From the NCBI RefSeq assembly GCF_937960835.1, contig NZ_CALGPC010000008.1, forward strand, positions 1-64,000: 64,000 nucleotides of DNA, given 5' to 3'. The DNA comes from an uncultured Ferrovibrio sp. (GTDB lineage Bacteria; Pseudomonadota; Alphaproteobacteria; Ferrovibrionales; Ferrovibrionaceae). Below, one piece after another: positions 8,057-18,054 of the stretch. The first letter of the stretch is position 1; each line of letters opens with the position of its first letter. A program made the translations under genes and the position numbers. The notes below the pieces were generated by a model. That model saw only the letters and a list, made by a program, of their open reading frames with translations. It did no database searches and was not told the origin of the DNA.

Positions 8057-10792
8057 ATGGCTGGAAAGTTCCAGGATTGGAATCATCGCCAACGCCTTCA
8101 GCATTTACAAGAATTGCAGAGAGCCCGCTTTGACGCCAAGCGGAAGTTAGCCCAGCAGCGGCCTACAGAAAGGGAGGGAGCCGTCGGAGCCGTAATAGAA
8201 ACGGTGCCGACGGGATATAATAGTCTTGGTCTTTTCAGGCCAATATCTGGGCGGGCCCGTTATGAACGAACCTCCAAAGCCAACGATACGTTGGTGTTAG
8301 TGGAGGGCCAGCCCATCATCACCTCTGTTCATCAATCTATGGATGATCGTGCCGATCGCATCGTGCAGACTTGGCCGAGCAAGCCCGAAAACGTTTTCAT
8401 CATTGCGGCGCTCTCGATCCTTGAAGGGCGTCTCCATGGAAAGCTGGGGCATGCTAGTGTCGGTGTGTGGCCATGGCGTCCAAGCCTCACGGCGGCGGCG
8501 CGCTCAATCCTAGTCGAGCCCAAAGAACTAGTGGAAGCTGCCCGCACGGTTATCAATGATATAAGGGAACGCCGAGATTGGATCCATCCGAGGATCGCTA
8601 TGGAGGAGTATCAGCTGCTCCTCATGCGTTTACAAGACCTGCGTCCGAGGACGGGTTTTACTGTACGGCGTCCAACGCTTTTAGAGATTACGCCAGTTTT
8701 CGCCCCTTCAAATGAACACTTACGAACCCAGGGGCGCCACCCCATCTACCCAGCCACGCCCGACCAATTCCTAAACCGCATCCAAAATTACACCTTGATT
8801 GGCAAGATGGCTGATAACGCTCGTCAGAAGGTGGAGCGGATTGGAGACCCAACGGTTTCACCTTATGCGATATTTGGCCTTCCAACCGACATGCGTACTC
8901 TCAGTGCATGTCTCAAGTTTGAACGATTCCGTAACCTTGGGCTGGATGTAGTGGTGGCAGATCTTACCCGCCCGGCCAGAGAATTGATGGGGCGTCGTTG
9001 GGAGAAGTCACTAAAAATATTAGTGGAATCTATGGCAAACCTGGGGCGAGCGCGTCCTGGCATTGTCGCCATCTGCGATGATTCCTTCGCAGCCAGAAAG
9101 GCTCATGAGCTTTTTAAGATTAGAAAGACCCCGCATCGATTTCCCGAGCGACGCGGAGTGTTTCTACCATCATCAAGTCTCCTAAATAGCGCTACCCGTT
9201 TTAAAACAACACCCCAGTCACTTCCTCCCATAAAGTGGGAAATTGATCTTAAGGATGGTTCCCTGGTCGATCTAAGGGACAAGTTGATTTCCTTGGCTCG
9301 AAAATTAGAAGACGCTGGGCTCGATGAGCATGCCTGGGCTGTTAGAGTAGGGTTGCAGTTCGTTCGCAGGATTGTCGCTTTGCCTGTCGGCTTCACGGAA
9401 GCTAGAGAGATCATCGAAATTCTCCATCCTGGGGATGATGAGCGTGATGAGCTGATGAGGGGACGTTACTTTTGTGACCATGCGCTTCATCCGCTCAGTC
9501 AGGCCATCGCCAACAATAGCGTGTTTACGGGAGAGCTGAAGGACGCCTATGCCGCGATTTTAAGAACGGTCGACCGGTGGGCCGATGCGACGCCTATTTC
9601 CCTGAAACTCCGCTCCATTCTGGGAGCGATTCAAAATCCGGACGATCAGCTCCTCGTTTTTCCATACAAAAGTGACTGCGACATCTATCAGTCGGCTGAC
9701 GCTTGGTTGACATGTCGCGTGCCAGTGGTTCATGCCAAAGCGCTAAGATATGTACTTGACGCTCATCGCCGACAGCGGCTGATTCTGGTGCAACCGGATG
9801 TCGATACTATCCGCACCCTACTGGTACACCCCAATACCCCCTCATCAGTAGTGATAATAGGCGATGCCTCGGGAGCCCGCTTGTTGGCGGGTGAACTCCG
9901 TCCTCTTGTCAATCTAGAAGGGTTTTCGGCTGTCCGTGATCGAGCCAAGCCTCTGCTGGATGCAATCGGTAAAAGCGCGGCTGAGCTCGCTGGCGAGGAT
10001 TCAGATCTCGAAATCGTTATGCCGAAAGATTACCGGAACTTGGACTTTACCCAAGAGGATGAGGGTGAAAAAAAGTATTCTGGTGCTATCATAAGAATTC
10101 GCACCTCGGGCGGCTACACGATTAAATACCGGTCGAATGCCTGGGTGCTGCGTAGCACCCCTAATGAATTACGAGCCTTTGAAAAAGTGCAAGCCAATAC
10201 ACTTGTCGAAGGCGATGCTATTCTTGTTATGTCTCGCCCATTAATGGTGTTGTTGCGCGAACATTTTGCTCGAATGCCAAAAACATTAGAAAATCTGCGT
10301 CAGTATCACAAAGCGGTGGCATCGCGAGTGTCAGATATTCCAGGCAATAACATCGCTGAGAAAGCTCGCGAAATACTGCGTCGCATCCAATCAGTCGATC
10401 CAAGATTCGAGGATAGTGAGGTCACTAACATCAAGCGCTGGCTAAGCGTTCAGGAAAATACTGTCGATGATCCGGCGGCCATGCCATTCGCCCCCAAAAC
10501 CTCCCGACGATACAAGCTATTTATGGGTGCTCTTGGCATTCCTATGCCGCTTGCTGAGGCGTACTGGAATCTGGGGATTAGGCCGACACGCGCCTATCGT
10601 ATCCGAGAAGGCTTACTTTTCCATGAACGAGCAGTCGATTTTGTAATCGACCCGGAAAGCACTCTTATTAGAGATCGCGATGGTGCGTTGACCGAACTTT
10701 GGCAAACCATCATCCAAAACGTTGATGTAATCGAGAAAGCGGAGACGTTCAGTGTCAGCACCGCGCCTAGCGCCCTCAGTTCAGCCATATGA
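8057..10792 (+). CDS. Large protein of unknown function, first gene of DISARM-like operon (possible DrmE counterpart)
   Basis: The 911-aa product has no domain I can name with certainty. No Walker A motif, nuclease motif or zinc cluster is visible. It is soluble, with several strand-helix-rich stretches that read like degenerate helicase or Rossmann lobes (for example LDVVVADLTRPARELMG..GIVAICDDSFAARKAHELF, and RLILVQPDVDTIRTLLVH..SSVVIIGDASGARLLAGEL). I chose the ATG at 8057 because a GGAAGGGGGG ribosome site precedes it; a TTG 30 bases earlier is less likely. Its 3' end overlaps the drmA-like gene by 41 bases, so it belongs to that operon. In class 2 DISARM a protein of unknown function, DrmE, occupies a similar place; equating the two is inference. 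DrmD (a SNF2 helicase) seems excluded because its ATPase motifs are absent. Confidence 0.6.
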   Translation: MAGKFQDWNHRQRLQHLQELQRARFDAKRKLAQQRPTEREGAVGAVIETVPTGYNSLGLFRPISGRARYERTSKANDTLVLVEGQPIITSVHQSMDDRADRIVQTWPSKPENVFIIAALSILEGRLHGKLGHASVGVWPWRPSLTAAARSILVEPKELVEAARTVINDIRERRDWIHPRIAMEEYQLLLMRLQDLRPRTGFTVRRPTLLEITPVFAPSNEHLRTQGRHPIYPATPDQFLNRIQNYTLIGKMADNARQKVERIGDPTVSPYAIFGLPTDMRTLSACLKFERFRNLGLDVVVADLTRPARELMGRRWEKSLKILVESMANLGRARPGIVAICDDSFAARKAHELFKIRKTPHRFPERRGVFLPSSSLLNSATRFKTTPQSLPPIKWEIDLKDGSLVDLRDKLISLARKLEDAGLDEHAWAVRVGLQFVRRIVALPVGFTEAREIIEILHPGDDERDELMRGRYFCDHALHPLSQAIANNSVFTGELKDAYAAILRTVDRWADATPISLKLRSILGAIQNPDDQLLVFPYKSDCDIYQSADAWLTCRVPVVHAKALRYVLDAHRRQRLILVQPDVDTIRTLLVHPNTPSSVVIIGDASGARLLAGELRPLVNLEGFSAVRDRAKPLLDAIGKSAAELAGEDSDLEIVMPKDYRNLDFTQEDEGEKKYSGAIIRIRTSGGYTIKYRSNAWVLRSTPNELRAFEKVQANTLVEGDAILVMSRPLMVLLREHFARMPKTLENLRQYHKAVASRVSDIPGNNIAEKAREILRRIQSVDPRFEDSEVTNIKRWLSVQENTVDDPAAMPFAPKTSRRYKLFMGALGIPMPLAEAYWNLGIRPTRAYRIREGLLFHERAVDFVIDPESTLIRDRDGALTELWQTIIQNVDVIEKAETFSVSTAPSALSSAI

Positions 10793-13700
10793 TCTTGAAA
10801 AAGCGGAACTGCCTCACGATGACCTCCAAGAACTGAAAGAGGCAGTGTGCGATGCTCTAATAGAACGAACTCGCCGCGCCGTATCTGGTGAAGATGAGTT
10901 CGGCGAACTGATCCTGGGCGCAAAACCGTCGAAGACATTAGTCAGCGGATTCTTGCTTCCCGGCATCAACAAAAGTGACGACGAGGTCGTCAGTGACATT
11001 TCAATCTCTATGCATGGCATGGACATCAGAATAGATGGCCGCCAGGCTGGTGAGATAATTGTTCGTCCCTCCTTCAATATGTATGTGCGTATCCTGCCCG
11101 AGGCGGTGGATGTCTTCGATCCCCGCTTTGGATTGCGTCCAATGCCTCGCCTGAAAAAGGAGATACAAGACGAAATCAATGCAGAGAGAAGGAGACGGTA
11201 TAAAAACGAAATACCGCAGGATCTGTCATCTAGAGAGAGTAATTATCTGCGAGATACGATTATTCGAGAAATCTATTTGAAGCACGGTATTGATCTGAAG
11301 CCTGAGCAAATCGGGAAAGAGGAAAAGCCTGGCGAATTGCCAGATCAAGACGGAGAACAGGTCGAAGCAATAAGAGATAATCAGGTGCTTGTTCCGGACG
11401 ACAAAGGAATGCCGGAGGATATTCCTGAGGCGTGGCTCCGGCTGCCTGTTGATGTCCCCGCACTGATGCTTCCTCTTCCTTATAAAGAGGATGAATGGAA
11501 GAACGCGGTTGATACACACCGAATTCTTCTGAATAAGTCAATTCACCAAGCCTTCTACGAGTGGATTAATACGGAAGTCGGCGTGGCTCGTGCTTGGCGC
11601 CCCCGCAAGGCACCGCCATCGGCTTTCTGGACTCCCGAGAATTGGACTAAGTTTCTCAACGAGGTGAGACAGAGCAAGGTAGAGCCCAAACATATTATAC
11701 CTCGTGTCGAGGTAGCTCTGGTCGTAGATGTCCTGAGAGATCCTTTCGTCGAAGGGCATCTGACTATCAGGCTTGCAATCGAAAACCGCAAGGAGAAACA
11801 GGACAATACAGAGAATGGCCTGTTTCAAGTCAATCTTACCGTAGAACTGCCTAAAGCTGTCCTGCAGTCAATGCGCTTGGAGCGTGTAAAGCCCTCTTAT
11901 CACCTCTCGGGATTCCTCGATATGCCAGCGATAGGGGTGAACGGGGGGGTAACTTATCGAGATTTGGGAGAGATGATCGAATTGCGGAGCACTTGGGCTC
12001 CGCGCTTTGTTTTGCCCCGCATCCGACCAACAAAAATACACAAGGTACCAGTTGAGTACTCACATCTTTCCAATCCTGACCTAGACATTCAAGAGCTTGT
12101 GAAATTGCCCGATGAGATGCTTCTTTGGATCAAATCTGTTGAGAATCACATCGAAGAAAACGGTCTTTTTGATGCAGGAGCTACCCCCGGTCCCGAGGAA
12201 GTCAGCAGAGAGGAAATGCGTTACCACGGTGACTTGATCGCATGGAACGAAGAGCAGAATAGAATACGACTTGGTATCCAGCTGCTGCAGGAGAGTCAGG
12301 TAGCGTACCGGAAGAATAGGGATTGCCGTGAAGGCATCGCATACAGAGCCTGGTTAGCGACAAACAAATCTTTCCTAGAAGCGGCCAAGATTGAAAATCC
12401 TGGCTGGCGTCTATTTCAACTGGCTTTCATTCTTGCGCACATTCCCACCATCGCATCGCGAGTACCAGAATTCGAAAAGTACTTTTGCGAGGACTACGAT
12501 GAGAGTAAGGCGACTCTGTTATATATGAGTACGGGCGGGGGAAAATCCGAGGCGTTCTTTGGTATTCTGATATTCACGCTTTTCTTTGATCGGCTGCGTG
12601 GCAAGCATCGCGGCGTCAGTGCGATGATACATTATCCGCTCCGCCTGCTGACTCTTCAACAAGCGCAGCGGCTGATGCGTCTACTAGCGCGGGCGGAAAT
12701 GATCCGACGCAGGATGAAGCTTGATGGAGCGCCATTTGAGATAGGATTTTGGGTTGGATCGAGCAATACTCCAAACCATGTCACCGATGGTGATGACAGC
12801 AATAAGATTAAGAGTGCTCTTCAAGACATACCGCTGTGGAGCGACGTACCTCCTGAAAAAGAAGATGAACTGCAGAAACAGAATGCTGGATACGTCGGCC
12901 GAAATAACGCTTGGAATAAGCTACCTCGGTGTCCTTTCTGCGACAGCGAGCGTCCTACTGTTTTGAGGATTATTCCCGAGCAGCAGCATCGACTGGGAAT
13001 CCTCTGCGTCAATCAAAAGTGCGACTGGAATAGGGCTCATGACCAGAGCTATCCAGCGCCATTACCATTTATTCTAGTCGACGCCGATATTTATCGGCGG
13101 GCACCATCTATTCTGCTTGGTACAATCGACAAATTGGCGTTGATCGGCAATCACCCCTCAACCATCGACAAGGTGGCGGGGATGTTCGGAATGGCGCGTG
13201 CCATTGATCCCGAAAACAATCTCTTATTCTCGCCGCATGCTGAGGATTTAGTTAAAGCTAAGGAAAAGGGGCGATTGCCCATCGCTCCTGCGGTCGCAGG
13301 CGGAAAGGAGGTATTTCTCGATCCTCTCCCTAGCCTGATCATTCAGGACGAGATGCATTTACTCGAAGAGTCTCTTGGTACCTTCGGTGGCCTATTCGAG
13401 ACAACTTTATTCACATGGTTTAAGGAGCTGGCCAAGCTTTTAGGGCACCGAGCATGCCGGATTCCTGGCACTAGTATTCCGCGTATGCCCAAGATCATCG
13501 CGGCCACGGCTACAATATCGGACCCAGATCGCCAGATCGATGCCCTTTACCAGAGGAAGGTCCTCCGGTTTCCACATCCAGGCCCTCAAATCTATCGCAC
13601 TTTTTACGGGGCGCCAGCCAGTTTCGAAACCAAGGAGGCTCAAGCTGATCGGCCAGTTGCTTCTGGAGTATCGCCGCGCCAGGAGGAGATCAATGCTCCG

Positions 13701-14972
13701 TGGGCTCGCGTTTATATATCCTTGCTGACAAATGGCCGCCCTCATACCGCAACAACTGTGGCGGTACTCAGTGCTTTCGCCGTTAATGTGACCTATTACC
13801 TACGGGCTCTCACTGGAGCGTCCATTACCAATCGTGCGAATGCGGTCGCGGATATACTAAAGAGACTCTCGAATAATCCACTGCAAAACCGACATCGTCG
13901 CGTAGTCGAGAAGTATCAAAATAGTCATGAAATTCTGGCCAACTTGGTGGACCTTCACCGCATTGCACTGACTTATGTAACTAATAAGAAAGGTGGCGAC
14001 CAAGTAATGTCGGCGTTGCATAGCCAGACCATCAAGGATCACGATCGTGCAGCGCCCAATGGAGTTCTAAAGATTCGAGACTTTCAAATTGATTTAATAA
14101 GTGGTGGTGTTGACGTTAAAGGCATCCAGGCTGTTATCCAGAAGGCCGAATCGAGGTTCGTTTTTGGCTCTATGGACATTTCTGATACCTTGCGCTGCAT
14201 AGTAGCAACCTCCGCGATTTCTCATGGTGTCGATGTGGAGAAGTTCAACTCCATGTTTTTTGCAGGCATGCCATCTGACATCGCTGAATATATTCAAGCA
14301 TCGTCGCGTGTGGGTCGTACCCACGTTGGTTTCTCCATGCTGATTCCAACACCACAAAATCGTCGGGATCGATTTATCGTGGAGGTTCATGAAAGTTTTC
14401 ATCGTTTGCTAGAGCGCATGATTTCGCCTCCCGCAATAGAGCGGTGGGCAGATAGGGCGTTGGAACGCGTTATTCCTTCACTGTTCCAGACTTATTTTGC
14501 TGGTGTTTTGTATCAGCAGGATTGGGTGCGCAATGGAACTGCAAGATTTCCCGGCACAGCACGAGCATTAAATTCAGAGCTATCCAGTCGCCGTGCAGAG
14601 GAAGTTATCAAGGCCTGCCATGACTTCGTGGCTCGGGCTCTTGGTGTGGAGGGGCTTAGGGACGAGAGTCAGCTAAATTATGCAAAGGACCTAGTTGCCA
14701 AGCAAGTCAATGCTATCCAGGGCATTCTGAAGTCCGGTGATTATACAGCTGAACTATCCAAATTCTGGGTCGACCAGCGCAATAACCTTCATCGTCCCAT
14801 GACCAGCCTACGTGACGTGGATGAAGTTGGTAAGATAACGGCCGCACTTCACACCACCAGAGATACCACGACGCTCGATAAGTTTGGTGCCGCTATGGCG
14901 TTCATCCGTAAGCGACGGGTAAGCGCGTCATTACCTGTCAGCGAGATGGACATCGAGATCGATGAAAACTGA
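10752..14972 (+). CDS. drmA: DrmA-type DISARM helicase
   Basis: The 1406-aa protein starts at a GTG (10752) with a GGAG site 7 bases upstream, inside the end of the previous gene. Superfamily 2 helicase motifs are visible: motif I STGGGKSEAFF near residue 593; a YPLRLLTLQQAQRL motif Ia; DEMH motif II near residue 865 (IIQDEMHLLEESLGTFGGLFE); motif III AATATISDP; and IVATSAISHGVDVEKFNSMF with QASSRVGRTHVG (motifs V and VI). A cysteine set CPFCDSE...CVNQKCDW inserted between the motifs suggests a zinc site. The long N-terminal half without motifs and the adjacent DUF1998 gene match DrmA of DISARM, which with DrmB loads on unmethylated invading DNA. Size and order support the call. Confidence 0.85.
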   Translation: MSAPRLAPSVQPYDLEKAELPHDDLQELKEAVCDALIERTRRAVSGEDEFGELILGAKPSKTLVSGFLLPGINKSDDEVVSDISISMHGMDIRIDGRQAGEIIVRPSFNMYVRILPEAVDVFDPRFGLRPMPRLKKEIQDEINAERRRRYKNEIPQDLSSRESNYLRDTIIREIYLKHGIDLKPEQIGKEEKPGELPDQDGEQVEAIRDNQVLVPDDKGMPEDIPEAWLRLPVDVPALMLPLPYKEDEWKNAVDTHRILLNKSIHQAFYEWINTEVGVARAWRPRKAPPSAFWTPENWTKFLNEVRQSKVEPKHIIPRVEVALVVDVLRDPFVEGHLTIRLAIENRKEKQDNTENGLFQVNLTVELPKAVLQSMRLERVKPSYHLSGFLDMPAIGVNGGVTYRDLGEMIELRSTWAPRFVLPRIRPTKIHKVPVEYSHLSNPDLDIQELVKLPDEMLLWIKSVENHIEENGLFDAGATPGPEEVSREEMRYHGDLIAWNEEQNRIRLGIQLLQESQVAYRKNRDCREGIAYRAWLATNKSFLEAAKIENPGWRLFQLAFILAHIPTIASRVPEFEKYFCEDYDESKATLLYMSTGGGKSEAFFGILIFTLFFDRLRGKHRGVSAMIHYPLRLLTLQQAQRLMRLLARAEMIRRRMKLDGAPFEIGFWVGSSNTPNHVTDGDDSNKIKSALQDIPLWSDVPPEKEDELQKQNAGYVGRNNAWNKLPRCPFCDSERPTVLRIIPEQQHRLGILCVNQKCDWNRAHDQSYPAPLPFILVDADIYRRAPSILLGTIDKLALIGNHPSTIDKVAGMFGMARAIDPENNLLFSPHAEDLVKAKEKGRLPIAPAVAGGKEVFLDPLPSLIIQDEMHLLEESLGTFGGLFETTLFTWFKELAKLLGHRACRIPGTSIPRMPKIIAATATISDPDRQIDALYQRKVLRFPHPGPQIYRTFYGAPASFETKEAQADRPVASGVSPRQEEINAPWARVYISLLTNGRPHTATTVAVLSAFAVNVTYYLRALTGASITNRANAVADILKRLSNNPLQNRHRRVVEKYQNSHEILANLVDLHRIALTYVTNKKGGDQVMSALHSQTIKDHDRAAPNGVLKIRDFQIDLISGGVDVKGIQAVIQKAESRFVFGSMDISDTLRCIVATSAISHGVDVEKFNSMFFAGMPSDIAEYIQASSRVGRTHVGFSMLIPTPQNRRDRFIVEVHESFHRLLERMISPPAIERWADRALERVIPSLFQTYFAGVLYQQDWVRNGTARFPGTARALNSELSSRRAEEVIKACHDFVARALGVEGLRDESQLNYAKDLVAKQVNAIQGILKSGDYTAELSKFWVDQRNNLHRPMTSLRDVDEVGKITAALHTTRDTTTLDKFGAAMAFIRKRRVSASLPVSEMDIEIDEN

Positions 14973-14980
14973 GGTGTGCT

Positions 14981-17218
14981 GTGAGGAAGAAGCAGTCGTT
15001 TATAGGCGCGAAGCAGAAGACCGACGCGCCACCTACTATGCAGAGATCTCGGAGTCAGCTGGCGACCGCCTACGCCCCTGGAGCACTCTTTACTTTCGAG
15101 GGTGGACAAGGCGCTTGTATGTCAGTGTCTACACGCAATGATGAGGCTCAAATTAATCAGTCAGTCAGGCATCAAATCTACGAGCAAATACGAGAATATG
15201 TGGAGGCTTGGGTTGTCCGAGCGAGTAATATTAAGAATCTGGACCATCCTCCTGAGATAGAGCTGTGCGTCGATCAGGCGTTGCTAAATGGTAAAGACGT
15301 TGAGGTTAGTATCGACAAGTTTGCATTCATGAATGCAACTCTGATGGGATATGTTCCCTTTCCTCTCGCCTTTATCTGCACGCGCTGTGGATTGCATAGA
15401 GTTTCCAGTGATGTAAGTCGTGTGGACAGTCAGGCGCGCAAGTTTCGTGATCATTGCCCTAGCGGTACAAGCAAATGCGTCGATGAGTGGGAGCAGCTGG
15501 ATGTTGTGATGGTTCACTGGTCGGGCCACGTCGAGCCACTCACTCCATCGACTCGCTTCTGGCACCCGGATCGAGGGGTGGTGTCCACCGACAACTGTCG
15601 ATCCTGCGGTCACTACGCCTTCTCGTTGGTGAGAAGATCTGCATCATTCTCTGACTGGTACTTCGTGTGTGCGAAGTGCGGCATGAAGAGGGAAATTCTT
15701 CAGAAGGATGAATTTACACTGCAGCGCCTTACACCGTACCTAGTTTCCAAGAAGGTCCAAATGGTAGAAGTAAACATGGAGCCGGTATCATATCGCGCAT
15801 CCGCCGTTTTCTATCCCCATGGTGATCGTCTAATCATTTTTAGCAAAGGTGATCACTTGGAGCTTCTACAGCGTGGCCGAGAGGAAGACCTCATCCAATT
15901 CCTAGGGAAGCAATACAATTACCCCGGCAAACAACTCACTGATTCGGAAAAAGAGGAGAAGTTACGCGCTGTAGGGTTGGAGGCAGATTGGAGGACCTAC
16001 TGTGTAAGTCGAGAGACGTTGACGCTTATGGAGAGTATGCCTGATGTTCCATTGGCGGGGATTGCAGAGATACGCAAGATAATCGAGCAATATGAGGAGC
16101 GTTGGGCTCCATATCTTCTCGAAGGTGATCGTGCCTCGCCGAACTTGCGACAGAGGGTATACGAACGCTCGGATTATATCCGGCGCTACGATCCAATTCG
16201 AATGGCTATTGAACACAAGGCGCTCACTGAAGAGAAGCTACTTAGTACTGTCTTCGTTGGTGGAAAGAGTGTGTGTGTACGGGTAATGGCACCCGATGCC
16301 CATCTGATGCCTACTCTTGCAGCTGTCGATAAACAGGCGGCTCTCAGAGAGATCGGACGTAGGCTTGACCTTCTTGGCATCGAAGATATGCGGCTGATTC
16401 GTAACTTGGAACTCTGTGAATATACTTTCGGATATACCCGCGTGTCTGCACTTCCTCTGGTAGAGCGGGAGAAGACCAAGGGGAATAAAGTTGAAATGCC
16501 AGTTCGTCTGAACCTATTTGGCCGTACCGATAGCGGCCAAGGTTATGCTAGGCATCCAATCTACTGTATTAAGCAAGAGAATGAGGCCTTCTACGTCAAA
16601 CTGAAGGAGAAGGCCGTTGTAGAGTGGCTGCGTGTCAATGGCATAAACGTGGATCTCGGCACTCCGCCAATTAGCTTGGGGGGTAAGCTCATTGAGGACT
16701 TCCCTGCCAGCACGTTCTCTCGCTTTCTCGATGACTATCGTAAAGAAAAGAGCGTTACCAGAGCGCCATATCCCTATGTCTATACACTTCTGCATACAAT
16801 CGCGCATCAACTGATCGGCATAATGTCTGAGCTATCTGGTCTCGATCTTGGTTCTTTTGGAGAGCATCTCTTTGTGCCTGATACGGCGTTTTTGGTTTAT
16901 CGCCGAGGGACAACGATGGATTTAGGTAACCTATCATCCATGTGGCGAAATTATACGGATCCTGTTTACGGCAATCAGGTCCTGGAGAAGATGGTACGGC
17001 CGGAGAACCTCAGGTGTGGCTCAGAAACCATCTGTCAGATGCGAGGAGGCGCCTGCCCTGACTGCATTCTGCTTCCTGAAACCTCATGCTTAACTAGGAA
17101 CGAGCTTTTATCTAGATCGGTCTTAACGGGGCGAGGGTCGCCATCCTGGGACGATCAAATAACCCCGTTGAGTGAAGGTTTCTACGAAGTTTCAAGAAGG
17201 CTTGCCACAGCTTCATGA
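14981..17218 (+). CDS. drmB: DrmB-type DISARM protein (DUF1998)
   Basis: The 745-aa protein begins at a GTG eight bases after the drmA stop. Paired cysteines CTRCGLHR, CRSCGHYAF and CAKCGMK in the N-terminal third suggest zinc-ribbon structures. The C-terminal region (VYTLLHTIAHQLIGIMSELSG ... VPDTAFLVYRRGTTMDLGNL ... CGSETICQMRGGACPDCILLPETSC) is the DUF1998 domain that defines DrmB. DrmB binds DrmA to form the core DISARM complex that recognises invading DNA. The final four bases overlap the start of drmC. The protein is somewhat rich in basic residues, consistent with DNA binding. Confidence 0.84.
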   Translation: MRKKQSFIGAKQKTDAPPTMQRSRSQLATAYAPGALFTFEGGQGACMSVSTRNDEAQINQSVRHQIYEQIREYVEAWVVRASNIKNLDHPPEIELCVDQALLNGKDVEVSIDKFAFMNATLMGYVPFPLAFICTRCGLHRVSSDVSRVDSQARKFRDHCPSGTSKCVDEWEQLDVVMVHWSGHVEPLTPSTRFWHPDRGVVSTDNCRSCGHYAFSLVRRSASFSDWYFVCAKCGMKREILQKDEFTLQRLTPYLVSKKVQMVEVNMEPVSYRASAVFYPHGDRLIIFSKGDHLELLQRGREEDLIQFLGKQYNYPGKQLTDSEKEEKLRAVGLEADWRTYCVSRETLTLMESMPDVPLAGIAEIRKIIEQYEERWAPYLLEGDRASPNLRQRVYERSDYIRRYDPIRMAIEHKALTEEKLLSTVFVGGKSVCVRVMAPDAHLMPTLAAVDKQAALREIGRRLDLLGIEDMRLIRNLELCEYTFGYTRVSALPLVEREKTKGNKVEMPVRLNLFGRTDSGQGYARHPIYCIKQENEAFYVKLKEKAVVEWLRVNGINVDLGTPPISLGGKLIEDFPASTFSRFLDDYRKEKSVTRAPYPYVYTLLHTIAHQLIGIMSELSGLDLGSFGEHLFVPDTAFLVYRRGTTMDLGNLSSMWRNYTDPVYGNQVLEKMVRPENLRCGSETICQMRGGACPDCILLPETSCLTRNELLSRSVLTGRGSPSWDDQITPLSEGFYEVSRRLATAS

Positions 17219-18054
17219 GTCACGTCTCGCAAGACCTCGGGCGGCAGTTGGTAACAATACTCGAACAAGATTGTGCTACAGCCTCCGCTGTGGCCATATT
17301 TCTGCGTGCTAATGAGCGACAACGCTTCTATACAAACGATTTAATAGGCAAGAACGGAATTACTTCGTCAGAAATGGGGGCTGTTCATCGTTCGCTAGAG
17401 TGTTTCTGCGATTATGACTGGTGTCGTCAGGCTGGTGATTTTTGGATTTCACAAGGCGCGAGGATGCCCGGCTGGATTCCCCCCTTTCTGCTGGGAGCCG
17501 CAATTATGAGGCGGTATGGTAGGCCAGAGAGTGCGGTTGAGGCAGTTGTCACTCTCCCGGCACAGCCAAGTAGAATCGAGCAAAGCCTCCCCATTCACGG
17601 GATCGCCTACGTTCGATTAATGGAAACCGACAATGCCTTCTTGAGAATCGCTAGGAATGCGGTTCGCCGTCTAACGGTGATGTCGCCATTCTTGAACGAA
17701 GAGGGAAGTGAATGGATTCTCGGTTTATTTGAGGCTACAAAGGCGCCAGAGAAGTTGCTAATCGTGCGTCGACACCAAAAAGTTGCGCCGTTATTGGGGC
17801 ATCACGCGGACAATTTTCGACGTCTTGGAGTGCGAGTAGTCGACTATTTTATTGCTTTAGATGCGGGCTATGAAACTTTCCACTGCAAGGTGGTAATGGC
17901 CGACGAAGACTTGGCTTATGTTGGTAGCGCCAATCTTTTAGTCTACAGCCGGCGATCCATGGAGCTCGGCGTCTTAATTGAAGGGGCTGTGGTCAAACCA
18001 ATCGCAAACCTACTGCACGCAGTAGAATCAATTTCCTCTGATGTCCGTATATAA
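17215..18054 (+). CDS. drmC: DrmC-type phospholipase D-family protein
   Basis: The 279-aa protein has one clear HKD motif near its C-terminus (FHCKVVMADEDLAYVGSANL), the catalytic signature of the phospholipase D/nuclease superfamily; such one-motif proteins usually work as dimers. The preceding MSPFLNEEGSEWILGLF and KLLIVRRH segments fit the PLD fold. Following drmA and drmB it matches DrmC, the third core DISARM gene, although in the tested Bacillus system DrmC was reported to be dispensable. It starts at an ATG in the TGA/ATGA overlap of drmB and ends 14 bases into the methylase gene. Confidence 0.8.
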   Translation: MSHVSQDLGRQLVTILEQDCATASAVAIFLRANERQRFYTNDLIGKNGITSSEMGAVHRSLECFCDYDWCRQAGDFWISQGARMPGWIPPFLLGAAIMRRYGRPESAVEAVVTLPAQPSRIEQSLPIHGIAYVRLMETDNAFLRIARNAVRRLTVMSPFLNEEGSEWILGLFEATKAPEKLLIVRRHQKVAPLLGHHADNFRRLGVRVVDYFIALDAGYETFHCKVVMADEDLAYVGSANLLVYSRRSMELGVLIEGAVVKPIANLLHAVESISSDVRI

